Shown: positions 11,351 to 22,000 of the stretch, in pieces
Layout of the letters: each line of letters begins with the position of its first letter
Position numbering within the stretch: the first letter of the stretch is position 1
From: Castor canadensis
Lineage: Eukaryota > Chordata > Mammalia > Rodentia > Castoridae
Assembly: GCF_047511655.1 (NCBI RefSeq)
Contig: NC_133387.1
Span: 142,408,853 to 142,472,852, forward strand
Length of the DNA stretch: 64,000 nucleotides
Direction of reading: 5' to 3'
Program-made: the position numbers and the translations under genes
Notes under the pieces: model-generated
Database searches by the model: none
Told to the model about the DNA's origin: nothing
Seen by the model: the letters and a program-made list of their open reading frames with translations, nothing else

Positions 11351-11681
11351 GCCTGGGAGCAGCGGCTCATGCCTATAATCCGAACTACTCGGGAGGCAAA
11401 GGTCAGAAGGCCTGAAGTTTGAGGTCAATTTGGGCAAAATGTTAGTGAGACCTCCCCCCAATATTACCAAATAAGCCAGACATGGTGATACACTCCTGTA
11501 ATCACAGCCATGTAGGAGGCATAGGTAGGAGGATCATGATTCCATGCTGGTCTGGGCAAAAAAGCAAGACTTTAAAAAATAATCTAAAAAGCAAAATGGG
11601 CTGCAGTTGTGGCTCAAGTAGTAGAGTGCTTGCCTAACAAGCACAAGGCTCCGAATACAAACCTTATTACTGAAAAAAAAA
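11351..11681 (+). mobile_element. B1+B1+ID composite SINE
   Basis: Two diverged B1-type units followed by an ID unit (gggctgcagttgtggctcaa) and a poly-A. Confidence 0.85.
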
Positions 11682-12032
11682 TTCCCTGAAGAACAAATTT
11701 AATTTCACTAATTTACAGTAGGAAAGATCTGTAGTCTAAAATTTGGACTGGGTCACTTACAGAGGGAAGGCATTCCTAATAAGTAAACTGACTTAGGGAA
11801 AAAATATACTAGATAGTTGCTTTAAGGGATTCTTAAAAGGATAAATTAACTCAAGTGACCTGACTTATACCCTTTCCAGTATCTATTCAAAATCTTTGAT
11901 TGATTGTACTTCTATGCTTCTGGAGACAATGACAAAAGTCTTCTATCTCCTAGTCTGTCCATCAGTTTTTAAATATAAAACACAGGCAAAGATTAATGTT
12001 ATTTTATATTATTATTATAATTATTATATTAT

Positions 12033-12086
12033 TTTGGTTGTCTTGGGGATTGAACTCAGGCCTTCTTGCTAGGCATGACAACCAAA
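12033..12086 (-). mobile_element. ID fragment inside a short inverted repeat
   Basis: The ID fragment at 12043-12076 is bounded by TTTGGTTGTC (12033-12042) and its exact complement GACAACCAAA (12077-12086). Confidence 0.6.
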
Positions 12087-12266
12087 TATAACCTGACAAA
12101 AGGTATTTCACAGCTTTTATCAGTAACAAAGGACATTGTTACTAATATTCTACCTTGAAGGAAGAGGAAAGGGAGTAACTGGGCCAGGTGGTAAGCTGGG
12201 AAATTCAAATGACAAGACTATCCCAGGGCCACAGTAATTTATATTTCTTAAAATAAAACTCACTGT

Positions 12267-12470
12267 GAGCTGGGTGCTGGTGGTTCATGCCTATAATCCT
12301 AGCTACTCAGGAGGCAGAGATTAGGAGGATAGCGGTCTGAAGCCACCCCAGGCAAACAGTTTGAGAGACCCTTTCTCAAAAATATCTAACACAAAAAGGG
12401 CTGATGCACTGACAAAAAGGTGGAGGACCTGATTTCAAGCCCTGGTACTGCAAAAAAAAAAAAAAAAAAA
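12267..12470 (+). mobile_element. B1+ID dimer SINE
   Basis: Reads gagctgggtgctggtggttc, then an ID half, then an A18-19 tail that looks little eroded. Confidence 0.88.
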
Positions 12471-13144
12471 GGACAATGTGAAAACCCCTGTGACTCCATA
12501 CTTGATACCATCATTGCAAACTTCTCACAGACTCCATTGCTGGCCACTTCTCCTTTGCAGATTGGAAAGGAGCTGATACACATCAGGATTTGGAGTCATT
12601 TTTGCAGTTGAAGGCTTAAGACAGTTTCTCTAATTCCCCTTACTGCTCTCACTCCCCACTAAAACTTTAATATGCCGTAGTTTGTACTCTCTAGAACCCT
12701 AGGAGCAGAAAAGAACAGACCAGAGACAAAGCAAACAAGAGAAAGGGGAGTGAAAGGGCCTCACAGAAGCCTCAGGTCGACAGATCCTTACCTGAGCTCT
12801 TCTGAGATGAGGTCCACGTGGGATGGCAACCCTTGTGGAACCAGAGTGCCAGGGAAGCACTTGAGTGTGCATGAAAATACAAGATGGAATTATAGTGTCT
12901 CTATTCAGTAAATCACATAGAAATGAGGAAATTCTTGGCACCATTCTCAAATGCAAAAGAGATTACTGTTGTTTAAGCTAGTTTACAAGAAGTTGTGAGG
13001 TAATATTTTGGTTTATTAGTCTGTATTCAGCCTTTAATTTTCTCTTAGGAAATTCTTTATAGTTTTGAGTACTGGACTAAAACAAAGATATGTGTCATGA
13101 AATTGGTTGATTCTGGAAGAAAAAGGCAATTAAAAAATACTTGC

Positions 13145-13303
13145 CATATAAGGAGAGGGAGCGTTGTCATCTGAAACACTATAGAATGACACTTCAACTG
13201 GAAGAGTCAAATGTGTGGGGCAGAAAATGCCACTTGCTCCTACCTCGGCCGTGAAACCATCAACTATGCCGAGAGGATCTAAACGATAATTCAAAACAGA
13301 TTC
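13145..13303 (-). CDS. ATOSA: ATOSA exon, codons 884-936 (Atos-like conserved domain)
   Basis: A 159-nt symmetric exon, phase 0 at both ends, with acceptor tgtcttccag|GAA. It encodes ESVLNYRLDPLGIVDGFTAE and then the segment running VGASGIFCPTHLTLPVEVSF to SPYM. This is the family's signature domain (DUF4210/Atos-like), the region reported as required for macrophage invasion in the family. The donor reads ATG|GCAAGT, a GC donor with otherwise perfect consensus; the next exon resumes in frame only with this cut. An apparent GT inside the exon (GAG|GTAGGA near 13244) is not used, since its downstream codons match the conserved protein. Confidence 0.93.
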
Positions 13304-13406
13304 CTGGAAGACAAAACAAAGGAATTCACTTTTTGAAAAACAGAAAAGTTAACTCATTAACTTCATGGTCTGTGTAAAGAAATATATCACTGCATTTTCT
13401 AGTTAC

Positions 13407-13665
13407 AGCTGGGCATGGTGGTACACACCTATAATCCCAACACTGGAGAGGCGGAGGCAGTAGGGTCACATGTTCAAAGCCAGCCTGGGCAACATAGTGA
13501 CTTTAAGGCCATCTTGGGCTACACAGCAAGACCCTCTCTCTACAAGTATGTGTGTGTTGGGCGAGGGGAGGATTGGTGCTGGGAACTTGGGCAGAGTACC
13601 CACCTAGTAAGTGTGAGGCCCTGCATGCAAACCCCAGTACTGCAATAAATAAATAAGTAAATAAA
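13407..13665 (+). mobile_element. B1+ID composite SINE with A-rich linker
   Basis: Reads gctgggcatggtggtacaca (B1), an internal duplicated B1 segment, then an ID-like end and an (AATA)n tail. Confidence 0.8.
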
Positions 13666-14016
13666 CTGACCGTTACCAGTTCCATGCTCTTCATCTGACT
13701 TGAAGTCATCTCCACCTCCCATCAATCTTTTCCTGCTCACCATTCCAGCCCATATTGAACTCTCCTGGAACTTTACCACTAGTTATACCTAATTGTTTAA
13801 TATCTATTTTTATATCTGTAGGTGAAAAAAGAAGTTTGACCAGAGAAAATCTCATTCCTCATAGTGCCTATTCATTCAGTGCCAGGTGTAGAGAATCACT
13901 CAAGAACTTAACAGGTCACATACAGAAAATTCTATTCAAAGATGAAGTCACACACCTCCTATCTTAATTGACAAATGACTGCTTCTTATTTTTTTTTTAA
14001 AAAAAGCTACTATACA

Positions 14017-14139
14017 GCCAGTGTAGTGGCACATACCTATAATCCCAGCACACAGGAGGCTGAAGGAGGTGGATCTTGAATTTGAGGCTAGCCTGGGCTA
14101 CAAAGTGAGAGCCTGTCTCAAAAAAACAAAACAAAAAAA
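14017..14139 (+). mobile_element. B1 SINE
   Basis: Reads gccagtgtagtggcacatac...gcctgtctcaaaaaaac; a typical 7SL-derived monomer. Confidence 0.88.
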
Positions 14140-14249
14140 TCTGTTGTATATTACATGTGTTTTATTGTTTAGCTAAATAGAAAAATAGTAAATGTACACT
14201 AGAAACTTTATTTCATTTTATCGTTTGTTTATTGAATGATTGATTGATT

Positions 14250-14349
14250 TCTTTTTAATGGCAGAGTGTTGCTATGAAGCCCAGGCTGGCCTCCAACTTA
14301 AAATCCTCCTCCTCAGCTGGGATTACAGGCATAGACCACCACACCTGGC
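14250..14349 (-). mobile_element. B1 SINE
   Basis: Minus strand starts gccaggtgtggtggtctatg; slightly shortened. Confidence 0.85.
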
Positions 14350-14637
14350 AGTTAAATTAATCTTTAATTGAAGACAGCTAAATCCATGATACTTGATCCC
14401 AAGTAGAAACAGTCATATTAAACAAAGAAATACATGTATCAGGGATCTTTAGCCACTTGATTTTAAAACAAAACAATCCTTTTATTTTAGAATAGATCTA
14501 GATTTATACAGAACTGACAAAGAAAGTGTAGAAAACCACCTGATTTTTCAAATCAATCTCCTTGATCACAAAGGGGCTGCTATTAGACCACCATCAGGTT
14601 TCATCTACTTTTAGTTCTCCTGGTTCCCAGAGTCCTT

Positions 14638-14744
14638 TTTTTTGAGATGAGATCTCACTGTGCTGCCTAGGCTGGTCTTAAGTGACTTGCCTCAGCCTTC
14701 CCCTGAGTAGGTGGGACTATAGGCACATGCCACCATATGTGGCT
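14638..14744 (-). mobile_element. B1 SINE
   Basis: Minus strand starts gccacatatggtggcatgtg and ends in a poly-A (poly-T at 14636). Confidence 0.85.
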
Positions 14745-14988
14745 ACCAGAGCCAATTTTCCCAGATAAAATGTGGCCAAGTCACTCATCTTGGCTAAAGT
14801 AACAGAAGCTCCATCCAGCCTGAATTCTCCAGAGCCCTACATCTCCTTATCCTAAGAGGTCACTGCCAACAATTCTCCCACAAAACAAAAGAGCACTCCA
14901 AGGCTTTGGAAAAGACATTACCTTCTCATAAAGAAAGCACCCAGTTTAAGAAACTTTAAAGTCTTAAAATAGTTTCAAAACACATTAC

Positions 14989-15097
14989 CTCAAAATTTCC
15001 TAGGAGACTAAGACTTGTTATAGGCGGAGCACTACAACTCAAGAATGGTTTTCCATGAATATCTGAATCATCCTCAGTGTTTAAACATGGTCGAGGA
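14989..15097 (-). CDS. ATOSA: ATOSA exon, codons 847-883
   Basis: A 109-nt exon. The acceptor is gttttaatag|T, completing a Ser codon split 2+1, and the donor is GAG|GTAATG. It encodes PRPCLNTEDDSDIHGKPFLS then CSAPPITSLSLLGNFE. The C-terminal SLSLLGNFE leads directly into the conserved Atos-like domain of the next exon, so the domain boundary is split by this intron. An acidic patch (TEDDSD) precedes it. Confidence 0.92.
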
Positions 15098-15217
15098 CTA
15101 TTAAAACACAAACCAGCAAAAGAACACATTACCAACAACATTTGCTCAATTACTTTTGTCTAAAATTAAATTAGGGGAATTTGAATACTTTCAACTGCCA
15201 TAATAAAAAGCATTTAT

Positions 15218-15283
15218 TAACAAGTGGCTCAAGCACTTGCCTAGCCAGCACAAGGCCCTGAGTTCAAACCCCAGAAAAAATAT
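15218..15283 (+). mobile_element. ID SINE with internal deletion
   Basis: Reads caagtggctcaagcacttgc; about 12 bases of the normal unit are missing between the A box and the centre. Confidence 0.75.
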
Positions 15284-15478
15284 GTCTAGTTAGGTTTTAT
15301 ATTTGTTATATTTGATAAAGAATATAACATCTTAAAGGTTTCAAGGTGGAAATTATAACACATCTTACAGTCGTAGTTACTGGAAATGTACAATAATGGA
15401 GACTTGTCAATCATTTTCAGCTAAAAATAAGAATACAAAGGCAAAATTATGTGGCCAAAGAGTGTGATCAGAAGACCT

Positions 15479-15535
15479 GGATTGGCTCAGAGGGAGGGAG
15501 AGCACTTGCTTAGCACACGGCAGGCTCTGGGTTAG
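15479..15535 (+). mobile_element. degraded ID SINE fragment
   Basis: Reads gattggctcagagggagg...gcttagcacacggcaggc; partial match only. Confidence 0.5.
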
Positions 15536-15852
15536 AATAAGAGTTTTATTTGCCAACATGGAAAAAACTACCAAGGCTTCTTTGTAAAAGAATAAAAGGT
15601 TGGTTAACTACCAGAAATGTACAAATCTACTTAAATATTAAAAGCAATTGTTATTTATTATGATGACCAATACACAGTGTGGCTTACTGTCTCAATCACA
15701 TCCTTACTTATTCTTAGGGCTGTGTGAGTAGTATCATACTGAAAATAAGATTCCTATTGCAATTTTGATTTTTAGGGCTAACATACTTATTGTGAAAGAC
15801 AAGAATTTTGTGTAATAGTTTCATAAACACAGATAAATTTTAAGATAAATAC

Positions 15853-15932
15853 CTTCTAGATGATAAGCTTTTCAGATGCAGCAATGAAGAATCCAGATCA
15901 AAGCAACCTGATTGTGTTTTCCTTTGAGGAAC
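15853..15932 (-). CDS. ATOSA: ATOSA exon, codons 821-847
   Basis: An 80-nt exon. The acceptor is ttgaccttag|GTT in phase 0; the donor AGAAG|GTATTT splits a Ser codon after two bases. It encodes VPQRKTQSGCFDLDSSLLHL then KSLSSR. Residues PQRK form a small basic patch ahead of an acidic-hydrophobic stretch (FDLDSSLLHL). The reading frame joins the exon ending at 19096 and the one starting at 15097 without interruption. Confidence 0.92.
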
Positions 15933-16834
15933 CTAAGGTCAAAATAATCACATATTAAATGTAAGCATATTTTTAAAACCATAAAATTTCTCTCATAACA
16001 GCTTACTTCAAATAATGCTGTTTATTACTTATTTTTCTCATATTGTCATTTTATTAACTAATATGGAAAAACAGATGACTTATAAAAACATTTTTTACTA
16101 GGTTTCAGGTTTTTAAGAGTGAAACTAGTTTTTCCTAAAACTAAACCTTATATGGAGTCCCAATATGTATGTAAGGTAAATAGGACTTTTACTTTTTTTT
16201 TTTTTTTTTTTAACTTTATGTGCTTCTATACTTTTTTTGGGGGGGGTAGTGGAATATTTATAGCTTTAAAGTAAAAGAGGAACAAAGTATTAAATAGAGA
16301 TAGGAGCCTGGGGGACTGCCATCTCAGCCTCTCTTTGCCCAACCTTATGGCTCTACAGAGAATATTCTGGATTTTTAGACACCATTGTATGTCAAATTAC
16401 ATTTAAGACAAATCACTACCTAATTCAAAATATTCTAAAACTAAAACACCAAATGTAAAGTATAGGTAAAATCATATACAATACAAACATTATATAGATT
16501 TGTTTCTAGAATTAATATTAGATATGTGTAAAATATCTGACTCAGTGGTGTAGTGGTGACTAAGAAGAAACATGATACTGAAAAGTTCAGACAGTAGCAT
16601 TTTTGAGAGTGTCCAAGTGGACCATGTCATTTGCTATAGTCAGAACTTAACTGCAAGATTTTCAATCTAAACTCTCATGTCGTCAATTCTGCAAAGTTCT
16701 TCATCTTCATTTCTTCTAATACTGTATTTTCTTCAAAATGTTTTAGAACTTCTACTAGACTTAAATGGACCATTTCACTTTTTCTTCTTCATGGTTCTTT
16801 CATATTTCACCTTTTATTTTTAAACCTTTCTATA

Positions 16835-17037
16835 GCCAGTCACTGGTGGCTCATGCCTGTAATCCTAGTACTCAGGAGGCAGAGATCAGGAGGGTCGCAG
16901 TTTGAAGCCAGTCCAGGCAAACGGTTTGTGAGACCCTATCTCAAAAAACCCATTAAAAAAAAAAAATAGGGCTGGTGGAGTAGCTCAAGGTGTAGGCCCT
17001 GAGTTCAAGCCCCAATACCACAAAAAAAAAAAAAAAA
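16835..17037 (+). mobile_element. B1+ID dimer SINE
   Basis: Reads gccagtcactggtggctcat, then gggctggtggagtagctcaa, then an A15 tail; the ID half carries a deletion after its A box. Confidence 0.9.
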
Positions 17038-17109
17038 GTAAGAAAAATCTGCCTACTCGTTTACTAAACAGAATTTCTATTTGGCTCTTTTTCAAATCCA
17101 CATATTTTT

Positions 17110-17237
17110 ATTTTTGTTTTGTTGTTCTTTTGAGACAGTCTTGTCATGTAGTGCAGGTTGGCCTTGAACTTGCAATCCTCTTGCCTCAGCCTCTGAGTGC
17201 TGGGATTATAAATAGGTTTATGTCACCATGCCCGGCT
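17110..17237 (-). mobile_element. B1 SINE
   Basis: Minus strand starts gccgggcatggtgacataaa. Confidence 0.85.
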
Positions 17238-17288
17238 TGTTCTTTCATCTTAATTCCATTTTTGCCTGCATTTTGCTCTTAGAAATAT

Positions 17289-17471
17289 TTTTTTTTTTTG
17301 AGGTACTGGGAACTGAATTTAGGGCTTTGTGTTCCAGTCCTTTTGCTGGTTTAGTTTTCTTTTCAGACAGGGTCTCGTGTTTTTGCCCTGGTTGGCCTTG
17401 CATTGCGATCCTCCTACCTTTGCATCCCAGGTACAGGATGGGATTATAGGCATGAAACACAACACCAGGCT
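17289..17471 (-). mobile_element. B1+ID dimer SINE
   Basis: Minus strand starts gcctggtgttgtgtttcatg and ends with an ID half whose centre is deleted. Confidence 0.8.
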
Positions 17472-18444
17472 TGCTCTTAGGACACTTTAAAAAGAATTAT
17501 TTTTAAAACTCCTTTTCAGGTTGCTTTGATAGCAGGGTTCCTATGTGTAAAGTCTCATATTTCTTGTTTCTGCTGATTCTTTAAAGGTGCATCTTAATTT
17601 TTTCTCTTTGATCATCTTCAATAAGAGGCAATTAAATAAATCCTTGGTGCCCTGGGTTATAATATGCAATGGTTTCTTGTTTCCTCCATTGGCACAATGG
17701 AATTCATGGGTCAACTTTAGTTTTCAGGGGTGTTTCTTAGTAGAAGTCTCTGCACCTCATAAGTAGCATAAATTCAGAATCCCTCCCACAAATGGCTTAG
17801 GTTTAGGTCTAATTTCATTTAAGGACTTCTTTTCCCCACCTATTTTATGCTTTCCTGATTCAGCTTAGAGTGAACAGGTAGATTTTTGTTTCTTCTGGCT
17901 TTAAGAAGACTTTAGTTTGCTTGGTCCCAAGTATGATTGGTGCAAACTTGTAGTCTTGACCCACGAGGGCATTAAGCCTTGTATTAAACTGGCTAGGATA
18001 ACCTACAGGGTTATTATTTACTCCACAGTAGTACCTGAGAATTTCCTTTCTTATTCTTACACTATATTATGTACTTAGAAGTTGTTATATTTCACACAAG
18101 GTTAATAGGGATGTTGCACCAGCATGACGCTGACAACTTGTTTCCTGATCACCAGGGCATTTTGAAAGCACCTCATAGATAGGTCACATGTTTGGGGTTA
18201 TTTTAATTGTTTAGAATTCAACTTCTCTAAAAAAAAAATTTTGAGCTCCAAGTATTAAATTTAAATTCTAGATTTCTTACTTCTTCAATGATTTTTGAAC
18301 ATAGGCCAGATACTATGTTTTCTGTTTACTAAAAGATACACACACAACAATAACTATTTTACATTAGTAGAAAAGTAAACAGGCTTTTAGTTCTACTCTG
18401 GTATTGGCAGCTTATCTTGGGCTACTGAAACATTAAGCCACACT

Positions 18445-18565
18445 GACTAACTGTTGAGTGCTTACTATGCACAAAGGGATGCAAACCACCACTGTAGCAC
18501 AGATGTGGGGATTCCCTTCTTGTTTACAGATGAGAAACTGAAGCTCTCCAGGACAGCTCACCTAC
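18445..18565 (+). mobile_element. MIR relic
   Basis: Contains tgagtgcttactatgcacaa and tttacagatgagaaactgaa, the two most recognisable MIR core words. Confidence 0.65.
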
Positions 18566-18730
18566 TGTCAGAGTAGCGTAATGTGAGGGTGACTCTATAG
18601 CAATTTTTTCAACCACTGTGTGCAAATCTAAATCTATTTGTAAACACAGAGGAGGGGGATTCTCAAAATAAGAGAAAAATTAAATGCATAAATTCCAAGT
18701 CAAAGACAGAAAGATATGAAATCACTTCCC

Positions 18731-18755
18731 AGATGATCCCATTGGTGGATCATCT
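18731..18755. repeat. perfect 9-bp inverted repeat (hairpin)
   Basis: AGATGATCC and GGATCATCT separated by a 7-nt loop (cattggt). Confidence 0.85.
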
Positions 18756-19095
18756 GTGGTGGAGCTCAGTGCTCACTGAGATACAAAACTTATATACAGA
18801 AAAACCCCTAGGATTAAGGTTGTTTGTTTTTACATTTAGTAACAATTGAAATGTTAGGCAAAAGAATTTCAGGGAAAAAGTTTAATTCTTATATAATAAA
18901 TTTCATTTTTATTCATTTTTAGTCTTTTCCAAATTATCACTAACAAATGTGCTATCAAAAATTAAGGGTTTCCAACTAAAATTTTATTTCAGAGGCATTT
19001 AAATTTTTTCAGTTAAAATTTGAATGAAATTACTTGTAAACATTTTGGATGTTTGGAGGATTTCAGTGTAAGAGGGAAAAGAAAACAACACTCAC

Positions 19096-19209
19096 AGGAC
19101 TTGAAAGAAGAGGCAGCCCAGTCTGAGGATGAAAGGCTCTGGTTGAGGTTCCATCCAAGGAATGAAAAGTATGCTTTTGCCAGGCGCCTGAGTGCTTCAG
19201 TGTAGCCTG
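19096..19209 (-). CDS. ATOSA: ATOSA exon, codons 783-820, tandem acceptor
   Basis: A 114-nt symmetric exon, phase 0 at both ends. The donor is CCT|GTGAGTG. The acceptor region reads ccaatagCAG|GCT: two AGs three bases apart (NAGNAG). Use of the upstream AG starts the exon at 19209 with Gln; use of the downstream AG starts it at 19206 and drops that Gln. The upstream choice gives 38 codons, the length expected from the human protein. It encodes QATLKHSGAWQKHTFHSLDG then TSTRAFHPQTGLPLLSSP. The first half is less conserved than the second. Confidence 0.9.
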
Positions 19210-19624
19210 CTATTGGGAAAAGAACTAGACTGAGTGGTACTTAAACACCATTTGAACCACTGGCACAGCATTTTAATTTTTGGTGTCATTCCTGCTGTTG
19301 TCTGGGTATTATAGTCTTGATGGTGAAGCTGAGGATCTAACTGTATCTTATACACACACATATATTTTAATTTGAAAACAATGCCTAAGATTTTTTTGGT
19401 AATATGCTGAGTAAAATCAAATATTCTAAAATATACCCAGTTTGTTTACTCAGAATCTACTAAGCTAATATTTATTTTAATTTGTGACAAACAATTCACA
19501 GAAAATTAGTAGAATAATTAGCATAATATTCTAAAATATAAAATTACATCAATATCAAGAGCCATTTTTAGAAGATTTAATGGGCTTGTCATGATATGGA
19601 AATAAGAGAAATATTATAAACTAA

Positions 19625-19659
<35 letters not shown>
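19625..19659. repeat. (TA)n microsatellite
   Basis: An uninterrupted TA run of about 16 units. Confidence 0.93.
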
Positions 19660-19661
<2 letters not shown>

Positions 19662-19784
19662 AGTCACGTCATTATGTTTTTGCTGTGATTCAAGAAACAG
19701 GTGAACTGTGTACAGAGGCTCGTATCGCTTCTCCACCTTTGGGCTAAGACCAAGTGTGGAGGCTTGTGTTGTGAATTCAGCTCT

Positions 19785-19884
19785 TCCTCAGGAGGCTGAA
19801 GCAGGAAGATCATTGAAGCCCGGGGGTCTGAAGCCAGTCTGGGCAACAACAGTGAGACCAGGTCTCAAAAAATAAAAAAAAAAA
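19785..19884 (+). mobile_element. B1 SINE, 5'-truncated
   Basis: Starts at ttcctcaggaggctgaagca; the first 30 bases of the usual unit are missing. Confidence 0.8.
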
Positions 19885-19999
19885 AGCTAATTCTCAAAAA
19901 TTGGGCAAATTTATATTAAAAAAATCAGAAATTAAGAAAAGTACATGAATAAAATGTATTAAAATGTATTAAAAATGTATTAAAGACTAATTTGACTAA

Positions 20000-20165
20000 T
20001 TTGGATCCTGGCATTTACTGGGTTTGTGACAATTACTCACCTTCTCTGGCTTATGGTTCTTACTTGTGAAATACAATTAGTAAAAACACTTAACCTCGTA
20101 AGATAGTAAGAGGATTAAGCAAGCCAATGTGCAGAAGAATACTTGAGCACGTAGCAAATGCTGCA
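20000..20165 (+). mobile_element. MIR relic
   Basis: Follows the MIR order: 'ggatcctggcatttac', 'ttgtgacaattactcacct', 'tacttgtgaaatac', then 'agcacgtagcaaatgctgc'. Confidence 0.6.
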
Positions 20166-20284
20166 TGAATTTATTTAAAAGAAACATATGGAAAAACTAA
20201 TCATAGTGTCTTGAAAAATACCATGGCCAGATGAACCCTCCCTATCAGGTGCCACAAAAGGTCATAAAAAGCTAATTAACTGTT

Positions 20285-20396
20285 TTTTTAAAATGGAGGT
20301 CTCACTGTGTTGCCCAGACTGACCTCAAACTCACAATCCTTCTGCCTCAGCCTTATAGGAAGCTGAGATTACAGATGTATGCAACCACGCCCAGAA
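20285..20396 (-). mobile_element. B1 SINE
   Basis: Minus strand starts tctgggcgtggttgcataca; poly-T at the left. Confidence 0.85.
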
Positions 20397-20480
20397 AAAA
20401 AGCTAATATTTGTAAAGCCAAGAAGGTTTTTGTGATAATCATAATTTTGGGGAATATCTTTTTTTTAACTAATACATTAA

Positions 20481-20570
20481 AGGGGCTGGTGGAGTGGCTC
20501 AAGTGGAAGAGTGCCTGCCTAGCAAGCATGAGCCCTAAGTTCAAACCGCAGTGCCACAAAAAAGACTTTT
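20481..20570 (+). mobile_element. ID SINE with target-site duplication
   Basis: Near-consensus ID unit flanked by TAATACATTAA at 20470-20480 and 20571-20581. Confidence 0.88.
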
Positions 20571-20734
20571 TAATACATTAATATTTAAATAATACATGAA
20601 ATATTTAAAAATATTTCAAAATTTATTATTTCATCATCATAACTATGAGACAGGCAGAGTTAACATTCTTATTATAAAATTGAGAGTGAGGTTTTTATTT
20701 CGTATTTATACATTTATTTATTTATTTATTCTTT

Positions 20735-20915
20735 TGCAGTACTGAGGATTCAACACAGGGCCTTGAAAGCACTCTACCATTTGAACTATGGCCACAGTCA
20801 TTTTCACTGGAGACAGGGTCTTACTAACTTTGCCCAGGCTGGCCTCAAGCTCATTATCTTACTACCTCTACCTCCCAAGTAGCTAGGATTACAGATGAAT
20901 GCAACCATACCCAGC
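20735..20915 (-). mobile_element. B1+ID dimer SINE
   Basis: Minus strand starts gctgggtatggttgcattca and ends with an ID half; (TTTA)n tail at 20706-20730. Confidence 0.85.
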
Positions 20916-21828
20916 TTTGAGACTGGGGTTTTCAGGAGGTATATAACTTATTGTATGTAACTCAAGCCCAAACTGGAAGTAGTGGCTTTGACTAATGGTT
21001 TTATAATTCTCCTACAGATAAGCCTAAATCATCAATTGTGTAATGCATAACACAATGGGTAAACCATTTATACTAGGTCAGAGCTGCTGACAAAAAAGCG
21101 CCTTAAGCTAACAAGAGTTTCTTTCTGACTCCTATTTATTTTCTGTCAGTGGTTCCTAAGCACTGAGATGAACAACAAAAAAGGCAACAGGAAGAACTTG
21201 AATCAAGCAAGTTTGCCAATTTGTCCTGGATTATCATAAGTTGGTAAGAGGAACCCTAGCTTACAAGTTGAGAGACTCCGCTAAGGGCAGGGGGTGCTTT
21301 CGCTCAACCACTAAACTTGTATGTAACTACTTGCACGTGAGTGATTCTGAGCCTCAGTTTTCTCCTATCTGTTCTACCTGTCCGTGGTGAAATACTAAAG
21401 AGAACAAAGTGCTCTATAATCATGTCATATAACTGAAAGCAATATACAAAGACCATAGAAAATCAAAGTATTTTATACATATTAAATAGTGCTCATTCTC
21501 CTGAATCCACAGACTGAATATTAAAAACAGTGCTTTATAATAAAAAAAATAAGTAACAAACCTTTTAGATTGTAGGTAAGGATAAAGAACAAAGCTAAAA
21601 GATTGAAATAATAGGCCTTATAGATCATTTAAAAATTATCATAATAGCAGTTTTTTAATAAAAGGATTTTAAACTATATGATCTCCATTTTTTCTATCTA
21701 CCCAGCACTTGCTCTTAAGAGAGTGGGTTATTTGCAAGGACACTAATAATTCTGGAGAAGGATTATTTTATCAGACTGTGTGTTCTATAAATAATGGATA
21801 CCTTGGGTCGTTATCTTTTTTTTTTTTT

Positions 21829-21908
21829 TGGTAGCACCGGGGTTGGAACTCAGGGCCTCAAGCTTGATAGGCAGATGTTCCAACACTTGAGCCACTCCAC
21901 CATTCCCA
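21829..21908 (-). mobile_element. ID SINE
   Basis: Full ID unit, minus-oriented, 90 bp downstream of the large exon's donor. Confidence 0.88.
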
Positions 21909-22000
21909 CCCATGGGTCTTTATAACTAGATCTTCTGTGAACAAAACTCAAACTATTAACAAGCAGCTGAGAATTATATTTGAAATATTATGTTACCTAC

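Larger units (their letters stand above)
7517..13144 (-). other. ATOSA GC-AG intron (5.6 kb)
   Basis: The donor is GCAAGT at 13139-13144 and the acceptor ends at 7517. It holds a MER5A-like element (8366-8526), long runs of minus-oriented SINEs (9498-10633), a (TTA)n tract and plus-oriented SINEs at 11351-11681 and 12267-12470. Stretches 7520-8360, 8530-9490, 10675-11345 and 12480-13140 show nothing recognisable. Confidence 0.85.
13304..14988 (-). other. ATOSA intron after codon 883 (1.7 kb)
   Basis: Filled mostly by SINEs (13407-13665, 14017-14139, 14250-14349, 14638-14744). The remaining 240-300 bp stretches hold nothing recognisable. Confidence 0.85.
15098..15852 (-). other. ATOSA intron after codon 847 (0.75 kb)
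   Basis: Holds two degraded ID fragments (15218-15283, about 15479-15535); otherwise plain AT-rich sequence. Confidence 0.85.
15933..19095 (-). other. ATOSA intron after codon 820 (3.2 kb)
   Basis: Holds SINEs at 16835-17037, 17110-17237 and 17289-17471, a MIR relic near 18445-18565 and a perfect small hairpin at 18731-18755. The stretches 15940-16830 and 17480-18440 hold nothing recognisable apart from a poly-T at 16192-16212. Confidence 0.85.
19210..22000 (-). other. ATOSA intron after codon 782 (2.8 kb)
   Basis: Holds a (TA)n tract, five SINEs (19785-19884, 20285-20396, 20481-20563, 20735-20915, 21829-21908) and a MIR relic near 20000-20165. The stretch 20920-21820 holds nothing recognisable. 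Confidence 0.85.

Noticed and set aside
13241..13248. GAG|GTAGGA as an exon end
   Set aside because: Downstream codons continue the conserved Atos-like domain (VGASG...FCPTHLTLPVEVSF), so there is no intron here.
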